Assembly: GCF_020882245.1 (NCBI RefSeq)
Contig: NC_083600.1
Location: 42,813,019 to 42,877,018 of the forward strand
Direction: 5' to 3'
Origin: Rhopalosiphum padi
Taxonomy: Eukaryota > Arthropoda > Insecta > Hemiptera > Aphididae
Length of the DNA: 64,000 nt
In this document: positions 12,838-25,944 of the stretch, piece after piece
How positions within the stretch are numbered: position 1 is the first letter of the stretch
Layout: each line of letters begins with the position of its first letter
Notes under the pieces: model-generated
The model's database searches: none
Seen by the model: the letters and a program-made list of their open reading frames with translations, nothing else
What the model was told of the DNA's origin: nothing
Translations under genes and position numbers: made by a program

Positions 12838-15125
12838 ATTCCAGTTTTTCCGATATTATGACAAGATCTAAAATTGTTTATGTTATTTTACTATTAACCA
12901 CCCAAACTACTAAATATATCATATTTGCTACAAGAATTCATAACAGATAAAAAAAAAACTAAATAAATTTAAAATCAATATAGATTCATTGCTACGTCCA
13001 GGATCCAAGGTATAATTGACGAATTTATTTTATTCTTGGCTATTTTTTAACTTTAACCTTTTAGAACTCTCATGCCATATTCACAAATTAAAAACAGTTT
13101 GCGGACCAGACAAAAATAAAAATTTTATATTCTTAAATTATTTACTATGAAAAAAATTATTATCTAGAACTTTAAAATAATAAAATATTAAAAAAAAGAT
13201 TTCATCGTTTAAGAATTTAAAATGGGTCGTATACAATAACCCGCCGGTTGCCGACTATCGGAAATAGAATATAGGTCTAAGTAATCGGGGTGGCAGCTTG
13301 TACAAGTCAATAAATATTTATTTAAAGTATAAAAACTAATTTATTACTACCCTAAAATTATAAGAAAATTAACCTACGTAAGTATCCTTCGACGCTTTTC
13401 GACGAAATAAAGCTGTGCCATATTAAAGTTCAAACGTGCACCGTCACCGAAGAAATAGTTGTATAGGTAGTTTATTTCTTCATTCGTCTTCTTTACGTTT
13501 CGGAATAGAATTATTGAAATATTTTATGAAAATGAGAGTACTTGTGATGTACTGAAGGCTATTGTTTGACGACTGTTCAATAAAATTATTAGAATTGTTA
13601 ATCGTTTTCTACAAATGACAAATGTCGTTTGCCATGGATGTCGGATGATAAATATTATAATTTTTTTTTTTTTTATAGAACTCTTTGTGATTTTATAGGA
13701 TTTATTATTATATTTTAGCTCTTTGACATACGTAAAATTGAAACATATAAACTATACCAAATCTTTATAGATATTGCAAAGTATTAATATTTTATTCTAA
13801 TGAAGATGATAACAAATTATTTAATTTAATCTATGAAAATAGTGAACTAAATAAAAATAATTATATTTTTAAGTATTTACAAAAAAGAATTATGATCAAT
13901 ATCGTTATGTTTCTAAGTTATTATTTCTGCATTATTTTGATTCTAATCACGCGCAGTGTTTTAACTTAATCTTACTTATCTATTACATTAGATGCAATTA
14001 CCTCTGTCTGTAGATATTGTGTCTGAAGGCACCTATCATAATAGAAAAAATTCATACATTTCGTTTATTGTGGTTTCTTGTAACAAATAGTACCTAGTCA
14101 CTAGTCAATGCTAATCAATTTACTTTTTAAACTTAAAATAAAATATATTCATTTTTATGAAAAATCCGCTACCCGGATGATATAATCGATGTAAACGCAT
14201 ATTTTGTTAATTTATATATAAATTATATAATATTGAACTTCAAACAGTCATAATATAAGTTTCCAGTGACCATTTAATTTTTTTTTTTTGCATTAAAAAA
14301 ACTAATGAGAATTTCTATAAAACATTTTAAAATTGTAGATATAAAAAGAAAATATTTATATGAATACTAATGAATAAAATAATTTGAACATTTAAAAAAT
14401 TTTAAAAATTTGTAATAATAAAAAAATAAAGAACATTGTTTATATATATATAGTTTGAAAATATTTTTAAAATAATAACATAAATAAGCAATACTCTCAT
14501 AAAAAATTAGTTAAGACTTTAAGTTATCGGTGTATAAGATTATTTGTTTTTAAACTATGTATAGTATTATAGTCTATAACACAATATAAAAATCGTTTTA
14601 CAAGAAATAGTTTTTTTTGGGGATGAAAAATTAATACACAATAAGTCATAAAATATTGAACTTCAGTCGTAAAAAATAATGTGACTTTCCAGTAAACCTT
14701 TTATATTTGTTATATTTAAAAGAACTAATGAGAATTACTATATCAAATTTGTATATAAAAAGACAATATTATATAAATATCTGATGAAAAAATAATTTGA
14801 AAATTGTATAGATTTAGACAAAATTTTGATTTTAAACGTTTATAAAAATATAATATCGTGACTATACATTTTTTATTGCAGTAATTTAGTGACTGATGAG
14901 GAACACTGTATTAAATTTTAAATCATATTTGCTATCAATAATTTTTATCGGCTTAAAAAAAAAAATTTAATTATTTAAAATTGTTAAAATGTTTTTATAA
15001 TCATACAATGTATAGGAAATCATAATGTAGACAGTTGGTAAAATTTTCAACATTCTATGATTAGAATTTTTGAACTAAAACTTATTAAATTAATTAATTT
15101 TGTCGAAATTATACAAGTATATAGC
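12838..15125. repeat. Large tandem duplication, copy 2 (about 2.29 kb)
   Basis: Starts at the gcgtaatgattccag block (about 12830) and runs to the next occurrence of the same block (about 15122). It is highly similar to the start of copy 3 and clearly related to copy 1. It includes the tttatagaact empty site at 13671-13682. No open reading frame of note. Inside it, 14260-14340 and 14640-14790 repeat one another in part, so the unit has internal duplication. Confidence 0.8.
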
Positions 15126-16015
15126 GTAATGATTCCAGTTTTTTCGATATTATGACAAGATCTAAAATTGTTTATGTTATTTTACTATTAACCACTCAAA
15201 GTACTAAATATATCATATTTGCTACAAGAAATCATAACAGATAGAAAATTTTAAAATCAATATAGATTCATTGCTACGTCCAGGATCCAAAGTAATATTG
15301 ACGAATTTATTTTATTCTTGGCTATTTTTTAACTTTAACCTTTTAGAACTCTCATGCCATATTCACAAATTAAAAACAGTTTGCGGACCAGACAAAAATA
15401 AAAACTTTATATTCTTAAATAATTTACTATGAAAAAAAATATTATCTAGAACTTTAAAATAATAAAATATTAAAAAAAAGATTTCATCGTTTAAGAATTT
15501 AAAACGGGTCGTATACAATAACCCGCCGGTTGCCGACCATCGGAAATAGAATATAGGTCAAGTAATCAGGGTGGCAGCTTGTACAAGTCAATAAATATTT
15601 ATTTAAAGTATAAAAACTAATTTATTACTACCCTAAAATTATAAGAAAATTAACCTACGTAAGTATCCTTCGACGCTTTTCGACGAAATCAAGCTGTGCC
15701 ATATTAAAGTTTAAACGTGTACATCAGCCACCGAAGAAACAGCTAGCTCTTATTTCTTCATTCATCTTCTTTGCGCTTCAGAATGAAATTATTGAAATTT
15801 TTTATGAAAATGAGAGCACTTGTCATGTACTGAAGGCTGTTGTTTGACGACTGTTCAATAAAATATTAGAATGGTTAATCGTCTCCTACAAATGACGACG
15901 ATTGATGTTTGCCATGGATGACAAATATTATAATAATATGATAGATCATATGTTTTTTTTTATAGAACTCTTTGTGATATTATAGGATTCATTTTTATAT
16001 TTCAGCTGTCTTGCA
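15126..16015. repeat. Large tandem duplication, copy 3 (truncated)
   Basis: Near-identical to the first 0.9 kb of copy 2 (for example the block beginning gtaatgattccag, the stretch ttgcggaccagacaaaaata, and the minus-strand exon-like block), then similarity ends soon after the tttatagaact site at 15958-15969. Whether the loss is a deletion or the original end of the duplicated unit cannot be told from this sequence. Confidence 0.8.
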
Positions 16016-17035
16016 TACGAAACTTTTGGTATCTAATTAATTTCATACGTAAAACCATAATAATTGTATATCCTGAATTTTTTTTTAAATTATAATTTTA
16101 TTATTTCAATAGTTGTTTGGTAAAATTTTTCACCAACAAATAAGACCATCTTCGACCAGCATAATTTTACATTGTACACAATGTATTAATGCAATATACA
16201 TTGAAAATTGGATTCAAATTATACAAATTCGTTATAGTGACATACTTAACCTAGTCTACATGTAGTATTGTAGTCACCTACTATAGTAGCTATACAGCAG
16301 TTTACGGGTGGGCTGTACTAAATGATTAATAATTTTAAAAATATTTAAAAGTTGAATCATTCAATTAATATTACATTATTACATACTAAATAGTTACTAG
16401 ATTATGATCTACGTATAATAAAGAAGGACTTACAAAATCAATACAATTAATTTCTAAGTACAAGTAGTTATTCACATTCGACTCGTTATATACACATGTG
16501 ACTATATCATTCCCGTTTCGGTACCGTCCTGTTTAGGAATAATACATACCTACTCATACTATTTATATAGGTTCTAATGTTAATATGTTCAGATAATTTG
16601 CGATATTAATATATATATATATATAATAAATGCATCTATTTATGGTATTATGCTATTATTATTTTATCCTATAAGTGTATAGTCAAAATATTTTGAAAAT
16701 TATAATATGTATAAGAAATGCAAACATTAACATTTGGTGAAATTTTCAAATAACTACAGTTATTCGTTTTTAAATTACTACAAAAAAACAAAAATCGGTT
16801 GAGCAGAAATAGTTATCACAGAAATATGAAATGAATATCTAATAATGTCATAAAATTCAAAATTCAGACAATTATAAAAAAATATTAATGCGTCTTTTCA
16901 GAAAACTTTTTATTTTTGTTAGGGATAAAAAAAACTTATATTATATAGTCAAGTACTCGGCCAGTTAAAAATGAAAAATTCTATTCATACAATTAATATA
17001 AATATAAATTATTATATAAAATGGGTCCGGTAATA
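16016..17035. other. Intergenic with fragments of dispersed repeat
   Basis: AT-rich, no coding signal. The segment 16690-16830 resembles family R1 (the 'acatttggtgaaattttcaa' motif). A short TA microsatellite lies near 16610-16625. Nothing else recognised. Confidence 0.5.
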
Positions 17036-17560
17036 TATTAATATGACGATTATGTATTTTTGGTCTCACGTATTTTATGCACCGTGCGTTCGGAAATAAA
17101 ATATGCATACGTATACGTCACCCGGCGTGTAGCAGATTGTCCGGTGCAATAAGTATGTATTTATTTTATGTCTAAAAAAGTAAATTAAAGCTCTAAAAGT
17201 ATAGAAAATCAAACTCACGTAAACATCGATTTTTTTTGTGAAACTTAGTTGTGTCATATTTGATGTCCACATGTTCAGTAACCACATCGCCGACGTAGGA
17301 ACATCTTTCCTCGTCCGTCTTTACCACGTTTCGAATTGCAGATATTGAGATATTTCATAAAAATAAGTTGAACAGAACGGCATTTGCGTGTAAAATGTTA
17401 TATATATTAAAGTACGGTTTAAAGATTTGTACGTCTATTTTTTTCTCCGTTAAAATTATTATAACCGTCAATCGTCTCCGACGAATAGCGAAGATTGATG
17501 ATTACCATAGATAATAGATTATTTGATAGATCCATATCCATAGATTGTATACTGTATTAT
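17036..17560. repeat. Diverged fourth copy of the duplicated module
   Basis: The segment keeps the layout of the blocks at 10441-10870, 13215-13660 and 15505-15950. It has a GC-richer part ending near an AT-rich spacer, then a minus-strand block containing a caactaagtttcac-like stretch, a cgacgaa-type motif and a tail with gatgattaccatagat. On the minus strand a candidate splice donor (GTGAGT after position 17219) sits at the same place as donor-like sites in the other copies. It is too diverged for precise boundaries. Confidence 0.5.
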
Positions 17561-19315
17561 TATGTTGTAATATTATTATTAGCCAGACATTTAAATTTAT
17601 TCGGGAATCTGCCGTTCGAGAGACTCAATTGTGTACTTATACAAATTTTATATGCATGACATAGCGGAGGGCGGGGTAGATTGTATTGATGTTGTTCAGG
17701 ACATTGAGACTAGACTCATTCAAAGTTTCTGCCATTGGCATCGCATAAATTAGTAATTAGTTGTTGTTATCGATATTTTTAGCCCGTATTATTATTGAAT
17801 GACACCCGTCTTCTCATTATTAATGTAAAAATATTATAATATTATCAATAATCAATATTAATATCGAAAACCATCATAATTATTTTCCAAATAGGCAAAA
17901 ATATTAAATTATAGGTACTACAATTTTCTTCAAACTTTTTTATTGCTTTACTACCTTTTTTTATGGTGAGTCCGCCATCTCAAAGACCCATGACGAGCCG
18001 CCACTGCAGGTGTTAATAAATTTATGGCATAAATAGCTTAAAACTAATCTACATAATATTTTGAATACTTCTCTGTTACTGTTAAATAATAATACACGAA
18101 TTGGTGTCTTTAAATAATATTTTTGTAATAACTTAGAACAAAATAGATTAAATTTAATACATTTTATTATTCATTGTATTTCATTCACGGACTTCGTGAA
18201 TTCATGTGATTTCTTTATATGCCATGACAAAATCTATTTTGATCTTTGTCATGTTCTGTGCTGTGACCGATGACCATACTCCATAGAAAAGAGATTATAC
18301 TTCTCAAACTTTTCGTTTGAACTTTAAAATTTATCTTTTATTTAGTTCTCAAAAAAATATTCAGCATTAGAATAAGATTGAATGTGTCCATGTTGTCAAT
18401 TACAAAATAAAAATTTGCATTTCAACCCATGAGGGAGGGGCGAGGGCGTAGACATGCTACTGTTAAATACTATAGAGGTCAAATTGTCAAATTTTCTATC
18501 TTGCCCTAAGATTTACTAACATTATCTAGATAATTATTATCCATTATTCTGGCACCAGTCTCTCTACTTAAATGGCTAAATCAAGCTTTGCTATAGTGCT
18601 ATAGACCTCTTTCCCCATATTCTTGTAATTAGATTTTAAGCGGAGCGATAAACATGTTAATTTTTTTTGTATAATATATAGTACTTATATACACAAGTAG
18701 GTAATTGAAAATATTTCAAATTCAATTTTAAGGGTAATTTCTGATAGAAAATTGTGTTTAATTTGTACTAAAGAGAAGTCAAAATTTAAAATTTCCAATA
18801 ATTTTTAAAATAACCCATTGATTAAATATACAATAGTATAAATGAGTTGTAACATGCCAGAACCACAAACTTTAATTGTCAAGATGGATGTTCCAAGTTC
18901 CAACACATCATTACACTAGTTTTAACTGTTTTAAGATTGGTATCTGACATAAAAAAAAAAATCTGCTGATTCTTATAGAGACTTGGAAAGATTATAAAAT
19001 AGTAGTGTAGATTGAACTTATCATTTTTACTTTGGATACGAAATACTTTGAAATAAATATGAGATAATAAGATAGTTATAAACATTTTAAGTAATAATTA
19101 TTAAAAATTATAATTCTAAACATGTATAAATTGAAGATTATTTACATAATTTAAATTAAAAAAAAAGAAAAGAAATTGAATAACTTATTATATAATTTGT
19201 AGTATAGTTTTATTGTGTTACTTAAATTAGAGAAATCACGTAAAAAAAAATAATTGTATAAACTTAAAATATAAACTTGACAGTAAAATAGGATTTATAA
19301 TAGGTATTAAAGCAT
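17561..19315. other. Intergenic, no gene recognised
   Basis: No conserved coding segment seen on either strand. A hAT-like end motif (gagccgccactg) occurs near 17997-18008 but no matching partner was found. The part nearest 19316 is the probable 3' UTR of the HPF1 gene: a minus-strand AATAAA lies at about 19209-19214, roughly 100 nt below the stop codon. Confidence 0.5.
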
Positions 19316-22300
19316 TTATAATATACTCATGTTTGGACCTTTTCTTCTGTTATTGAGATGAGCCTGAAAATAACACAAACAGATTTAATTAGGTTTAAAA
19401 TAAATGTAGTTTAATTAGACCAGAGATTACTGACATAAGCACTGGTATAGTGGTACTCTCTTTTACTTAAGTAGGCACTAAAGAAAGCGATTCTTCTATT
19501 ACTTATATTTTTATAGTTTTTGACATAATTTAACATATTAAAATTTATAACTGTATAATATAATAAAATAACAAAGTTTAATTTAATTTTAAAATATCAA
19601 TTCATATTGTATAATGTGAGCTACGTGTATTTTTCTTCTTGTTAAAAAAAAAATTTTAGTTGTCTTAAGTTTAGTATGAAAAGTTACTAGTTTCATTAAA
19701 TTTTTTTAAATTACCTTAATAATAGTTGCAAATTGAGGTCTTCTTAGTAAGTTGTAAGCAGTTACCAAGAGCTGTCTACAAATACGATGAAGATCAGGAT
19801 TTCCGTTGCAAAAAAAATCAATGCCTAATTCAAACGCAGTACCAAAATCACACTCATCACTTGCTATATTGGCATAATTTATAATTGGTTGTAATTTATC
19901 CATTGCTTCCATTTTTTTACTTTCACTTGCTTCAAGGTAGGATTTTAGAATTTGTTGTAGACAATCTAAATAAATAATATTGTAAATTATTTAATATACA
20001 AAGTAAACACAATTTTTGAATATTTTAACAACATACATTCACTTTCTGATAAAGGTCGATAACCAATATCAGTTCTACTATCATACGGAACTACAATTCC
20101 AGCTTTATGAAATGTTTTTGTCACTGGATGACATTTTCGACCTTCTAATACTTCAGTAACTTTTCGTATTTCATAAGCGAGTAATTTTTTTTGAAGTGTA
20201 TTAGCTTCTTTACTATCCATGCTATGAAGGTGCTTCCTGAAAAAAAAAATGAAAAAGTTATAAAGATTTAACATAAAACAAAATATATTGCATTTAATTT
20301 AAATTTACCTTAAAGCCTTAAATAAACTCTTTCCTAATTTTTTAATTACACAGTTTTCACTTGAATCATTAGAAACAACAAAAACAGGGGATCCTAATGG
20401 CACATCCCTAAAATAACCAATATGAAATTCTGAACCAGTACTAGCTAAAATCGTCTAAAAAAAAAAAGTAAGATTTAAACAATCAACAGAATAACCAGAG
20501 TATTTTAAACAATATATATTTTTTTAACATTTATTAGAATATATACAATGCGTAATTAAAAGTTACAATAAGTATATGAGCGTAAACAAAAATAAATAAT
20601 ATACATGTCCTGAAATCATGAGAAGAGTAGCTACCCAGCGGCCAGCAGTAACACTCAGATGTGATAAATTTAAGCAATTTAAGATTATTTTCTTAAAGCA
20701 AGTAACGTTTTAGTTAAACCACACATACTTGAAATTCTGGAGGATCATAATAATAACGCCAATGTAAAACTGTCTTTTCAACATCATTAGCATTAAACCC
20801 ATTCATATGTCCTGCTAATACATCATAAGGTCCAACCAATTTCAATCCAACCGATAACAATGCATCTAAATTTATATAATATTGTTACAATTTTAATTAG
20901 TTAAATTTAATTAGGTAAATAATAATATCAAACCTTCCGGATGACTAGGACTTTGTCTTTTACAAAAAGACCAAAGATCATAAAACTCTTTTGGCATTTC
21001 TTCTACAAGGAATAATTCAGAAATTTTTGTTTTCAAATAGTCAGAATCAGTAACATTTTGTACAGGTGGGTCTGGCTGTTCTCTATCATTTAAGTCTAAA
21101 TATGTATTAAAAAATATTTCAATCAATTTAATAAAATCAAACATCAGTTCATCAATAATAAGACTTTTATACAAAAACTGAATTTTATGTTAATTTATAT
21201 TGTTGTACGATTATATTTGAAAAAATTACCTGGAATTTGAGATGGCTGAGATTCACCGACAAATGTAAATCTTTGTATTTGATTGCTAGATGGTACATGA
21301 GGTGAACTAACAGTTTCTCCATCTAAACGTCGTGGTGTAAATAATGTTGGTGTAGATGGAACAATACCATCATCAATACTGCAATCTTCTAATGTACTAT
21401 TGGTCTAAAAATATTCAATAACCATATTTCATACATTTTTAATTTAAAAAATAATTACAAAACAAAAACTTTTATTACTATAAACATTGATTAAATATAG
21501 TATATTTAATCAATGCTATAACATTATATATTAAAAATTAAATTAATCTGAGTATTTTTTTTATTTACAAATAACAATTGTTGTTGTTGTTGAGAATGAT
21601 GTCTCATTGATGGCACTGTATATTCGGTTGAGTTTTGTTGGTTACTTGTAGAAGGAATACTATTAGGTTCACTGCTGGAAGTGCTTATTGTTTGTTCGGG
21701 ACGTTCAGGTACTTCCATGTCATTTATTTCTATCAAAAATAAAAAAAAAATAAAACCTTTTGAAAATTAAATTAATTTGAATAAAAATAAGTTGACTTTT
21801 AAGAAATCAATAAAAACTGTGTCACCATTTTACCAATACAGCATTTTAAATTTTAACTTCTATTTTTTTTATTTTTTTTATTAAAAATAAGTTTGGTTCA
21901 TTAATTATTACAGAATTAAATAATATATATTTCCAATTTTTAAAACATCTAGGTACTTAAAACATTTTAAAAATTAGATACTACTTTAAAGGATAGGTAG
22001 GTATAACCAATTATTATTATTTCGAAAGAATGGTCTAGGTCTAGGATTTAAAGATCATACATACCACCACTGTTGAAACTTTCTTCATCTGGATTATTCA
22101 TATGATTGCTATTCGATGATTCTCCATCAGTTTTGTTAGATGATTTTACTTTTCCTTTTGAGTCTCTTTTTCTTGTCGTTTTTTTATTGTCCTCTTCAAT
22201 ATCATCCTACAAACATAGAGCACACTATAAATACTTAATATAAAATAAATAAATTTAAGATGTCTTACTTTGGTAGGTGGATGTTTATATTTATCTGTAT

Positions 22301-22382
22301 GCTCTTTATTTGTTTGGAAACATTTTCTCCCATATTTACATGGTACTCTACTATCTTTTTGGTAAGCAAAAAACTTTTCCAT
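19316..22382 (-). CDS. HPF1: Histone PARylation factor 1 with N-terminal PBZ zinc finger
   Basis: Family role: HPF1 binds PARP1/PARP2 at DNA breaks, completes their active site and directs ADP-ribosylation to serine. Seen here: 10 minus-strand exons (22269-22382, 22065-22206, 21569-21729, 21230-21404, 20934-21095, 20729-20865, 20309-20454, 20037-20236, 19715-19965, 19316-19363), in frame throughout, 511 aa. The HPF1 core fills the C-terminal two thirds: SEFHIGYFRDVPLGSPVFVV, TKTFHKAGIVVPYDSRTDIG and NIASDECDFGTAFELGIDFF. The Asp-Glu pair (D449-E450) lines up with human D283-E284, the catalytic pair. Residues 15-34 form a PBZ poly(ADP-ribose)-binding finger (C15, C21, H28, H34; CKYGRKC...H...HP). 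A Ser/Gln-rich, low-complexity linker separates the two, which is why the protein is longer than the 346-aa human form. Start is the ATG just before the finger. Confidence 0.93.
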
Positions 22383-23117
22383 CTTGTCTGAAGACTCAAT
22401 TAAACACAAGTTGAATTACGATAAATATTAAATAATAATTTTACCTTATATCATATATTACAATCCCAATCAATGATTCTTATAAACTTTAGAATAGGTA
22501 CACCGGTACACGATTAATACACCAAATTAATTAGTAGTAATTGATAGTTGACATTCGTTGTATACTTGACTCTTCTAAACAAAAACTGTTATATAGTAGT
22601 TTATCAAGACATGCTGACTGATATGTGCTGATAATTGATATTACCTTATTATCTATTTTTCATATTATCATTATTTTCCATTTTCAATTGCGTTTGGACG
22701 GGCAGACGGCACACAACACACCATCACAAAGTCACAAGTGTATGATCATAGATCACAAATATTGAAATATTCAAAATGCAAATATTAATATCATGAATGT
22801 CATGAAGACTAGAATACAGAGAATTATATAATTATATTATTATTTATGTTTATAGTTTATACATCATTATCTTTGTCACATATTAGGGTTCTAACCACCC
22901 TTTATCTAAGTCTTAAGGCTCCAAGGCTCAAGGGCATATAGGCAAAACTTGATAATTGGGGGTTAGATAAAAAATAAAAATAAATTTTTATAATAAAAAT
23001 TAGCCAGCGTCTCGCGTTGGGTGAACTAATTATATTTTTATACAAATATGAACAAATCTTCAACAATGAGAAAGACCGCTCTCATGAAATCAAGCAATGT
23101 GTAAGTAAGCTTATATG

Positions 23118-23270
23118 CATAGGCGCCAAGTACATGGGTGCTCGGGTGCTTGAGCACCCATTGAAAATATTTATAGATATAGGTAGTGAGAGGGGAAAAG
23201 CCCCTCACGATTACTTGACATTGGTATAAGCACCCAATAGATTTTTGAAATACAATATACATCATTATCG
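23118..23270. mobile_element. Transposon fragment (hAT-like end suspected)
   Basis: The stretch begins CATAGGCGCC and contains an inverted pair (gggtgctcggg / gagcaccc) followed by gagaggggaaaagcccctc, another small inverted pair. Such less-AT-rich ends with internal hairpins mark insect DNA transposons. No target duplication or opposite end was located, so the class is uncertain. Confidence 0.35.
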
Positions 23271-24234
23271 GTTTAATTGGGTTATGATAGCCGATTACTC
23301 GATAACGAGAGATTTTTGCATATATTATGTAAATAATTTTTCATTATAAACAAGTATTTTTTTTTAATAATAATAATAATTTTTATTTATGGAAATAAAA
23401 AAAAAATCAATTTCCAATATATTTTTTATTATAAAATTTAAAATATTTTCATAATTTTAATTTTGCAGATTATCCGTAGATGCCCTGTCACCCTATTCCG
23501 CGGGTAATCGAGAGTACAAAAGTACACTGTTATTTCTTAACAAGATATCCGAGAGGTCGAAGTGTTATGTGAACGATTATAAAGTTCTTGAGTGAAATTT
23601 GTATTGTAAATTTATAGTAAAATTAGAATGTAGCTACGTTAATATTTCATAATGACAACAATAACAGGTTATGTAAACATTGTAAACATCAAAACAAAAT
23701 AGATTTGTATAAAGAAATGGTATACACGACGTGCGAATTTGCGATGTAAGTATTTGGCGTCTATTATTATCGCTAATCGGAAAAATCATTCCAAGTAATT
23801 TGCCGGTGAACATAAATATATAATGTTAAATTAATATAAAGAAAATGTTATTAATAATTAAATTAAAATTTCAGACAAAATTGTTCCTCAATTGTGGTTT
23901 ACTGGCAGTATAATATTATTAACATCTATAACGAGCTAAGAATAATTTTATCAGTGGTGTAAGAAACCTATACTATTTTTTGAGTACTATTTATTATTGA
24001 ACTATGCTTTTTTACTTTTTGGGTAACTATATTCCAAATTTCTACTTACAAGAAATTAAATATAAATGAAACTCAAAATCGGTTATTTTTAATTCAATAG
24101 AATATAAGACATATTATTGTATCAGACATGCATTTTAAAAAATCAATACTAATTAATCTTATGTATTTTTAGTATTATTAATGACTTTAAGTGTCTTTAT
24201 TCCTTATATGTGATACCTATACATATTATATTAT

Positions 24235-24239
<5 letters not shown>

Positions 24240-24267
<28 letters not shown>
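24240..24267. repeat. (TA)14 microsatellite
   Basis: Uninterrupted TA dinucleotide run in intergenic DNA, 3' of the UBE2K gene. Confidence 0.9.
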
Positions 24268-24271
<4 letters not shown>

Positions 24272-24523
24272 AGAATATATAAACACACAAATTATACAAT
24301 ACAAATGAAACAATGAATTGAGGAATATATCTTAGCTAAAAATAAATAAAAAAATAATTAATTGAAAAATATACTATTAATATTACTTATGCGACCAAAT
24401 TTGTGTAAAACAAAATTTTAAATAACACAGTGTTTAAAAAAACTCTTTATAATTTTCAATATTTTACATTGATTTAATGATAAATTTAAAGTTTAAATCA
24501 TAATCCGAAACAATTAGTCCATT

Positions 24524-25944
24524 CTAACTAAACAGTTGTTCTGTAGCTCGTTCCAAATCCCAATTGTAAGTAGATAATGCTCCACGTGCTTGATCACGTT
24601 CTATTCCCATATCTATAAGGCGCTGAATTTTTGTATCAAAGTCTGAATTTTTATTTGGACCTACAACACCAATTACAACTAAAATTATACATATTATTAA
24701 AACAGACAAAAATACATGATTGATTTTATATGTAAAAAAATATATTCTTTAGGTTAAATAAATATAGTTCTATAAAATATAATTTTGATTAGTTTTATTT
24801 TTTTATATTAAATCATAATCACTAAAAAATGTGTTGTTTACTTAAACTGTATATTATACCTCCAGCATAAACATTAGTCCAGTGGCTAGCTGTCTTAGCA
24901 AATATTTCTGGATACTCTTTATATTGTTTAGCAACAACAGCATCTTGTGGGTCATCTGGTTCAGCAGCAGCCATAAGTGCTTGTAAAGACAACAGTACAG
25001 TGCGTAAAGTCATGGCTGCAGCCCTATTAAAGTATATTAAAATAAATAATTTATTGAACTAATTTACAAAAGTAAACATTTTTAAATACGACTGATAATT
25101 TAAAAATCAATTTTAAAATTGTGAAAATAAGTAAATCTGATTTAGGATACATAATTTATTTAGTATAGTTATAGGAAGTATATGCTAATTAAATTACTTA
25201 AATAAACAAGTTTTAAAATGTTTATACTTACCATTGATCTTTTAAAATGTCTAAACAGATAGCTCCAGTGACAGATGAAATATTTGGATGCCATATTTTA
25301 GTCATGAATCGAACCTATAAATTATTTATCAAATAACTGTATGATAAATTAAAAGAAATATCTACTTACTTTAGGTGGATTAAAAGGATACGTTTCTGGC
25401 ACTTTAATTTCTAAAAAGAATGTACCGCCTTCATATGGTGTATCAGGTGGGCCAGCAATTTCGCCTTTTAATTCAGTATAGCTATCACCAATTAAGTCAA
25501 CTTTGATTGAACATTTAGCAAGCTAAATAAAAATATATAAATCTATTATATTTTGGTTTCTAATAAAAATCAGATAATACTAAAGAGTATATTTTTCTTA
25601 AATAGATAAATAAATGACAAAAAAATAGAGAAATTAAATAATATATGTGATAAATAAAACATTAATTAATTATATATTCTGATGCCAAATGGAAAATGAT
25701 GATTAATTAAGTAATTTATAATTTAAAATAAGTTCTTTGTTATGCAAGAATAATTTCACAAGATCGTTCTACACAACAAAATCGAATAATAATGTTGGAT
25801 CTAAATATAACTGTTTTAAAAATTAATAAATATTTAAAAAAACATATTTTTGTCAAAAATAATTGTAAATTAAGTAATTACCTCTTCGCTCTTAATGACT
25901 TCTTTAAATTCCCTTTTGATTCTCTGCGTCGCAATATTATTCAT
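24524..25944 (-). CDS. UBE2K: Ubiquitin-conjugating enzyme E2 K (E2-25K), class II with UBA domain
   Basis: Family role: accepts ubiquitin from E1 on a catalytic cysteine and builds Lys48-linked chains in cytosol and nucleus. Seen here: five minus-strand exons (25882-25944, 25370-25522, 25232-25314, 24860-25023, 24524-24678), all with GT-AG borders and in frame, encoding 205 aa against 200 in human. The UBC fold contains the HPN motif (H81-P82-N83) and active-site Cys92 in TGAICLDILKDQW, the same residue number as in human UBE2K. The C-terminal UBA domain (IQRLIDMGIERDQARGALST, about residues 165-205) is complete and is what separates this E2 from simple class I enzymes. Start is the ATG giving MNNIATQRIKREFKEVIKSE, matching the conserved N-terminal helix. 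Drosophila orthologue is known as UbcD4. Confidence 0.96.

Larger units (their letters stand above)
22383..24523. other. Intergenic between HPF1 and UBE2K
   Basis: Holds the HPF1 promoter side (22383-22760), then AT-rich DNA. A repeat fragment at 23118-23270 starts with cataggcgccaagtacat and contains a short GGGTGCTCGGGTGCTTGAGCACCC-type hairpin (positions 23136-23160) typical of transposon ends; no partner end was found. A TA microsatellite of about 14 units lies at 24240-24267. No coding segment recognised. Confidence 0.5.

Noticed and set aside
17990..18010. A hAT-like end (reverse complement CAGTGGCGGCTC).
   Set aside because: No matching opposite end or 8-bp duplication was found; the candidate at 17660 does not pair well.
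21096..21177. Extension of HPF1 exon 5 up to 21177 (open frame with a start codon).
   Set aside because: Joining there breaks frame with exon 4; the acceptor at 21095/21096 (atatttag|AC) restores it, so the extra stretch is intron.
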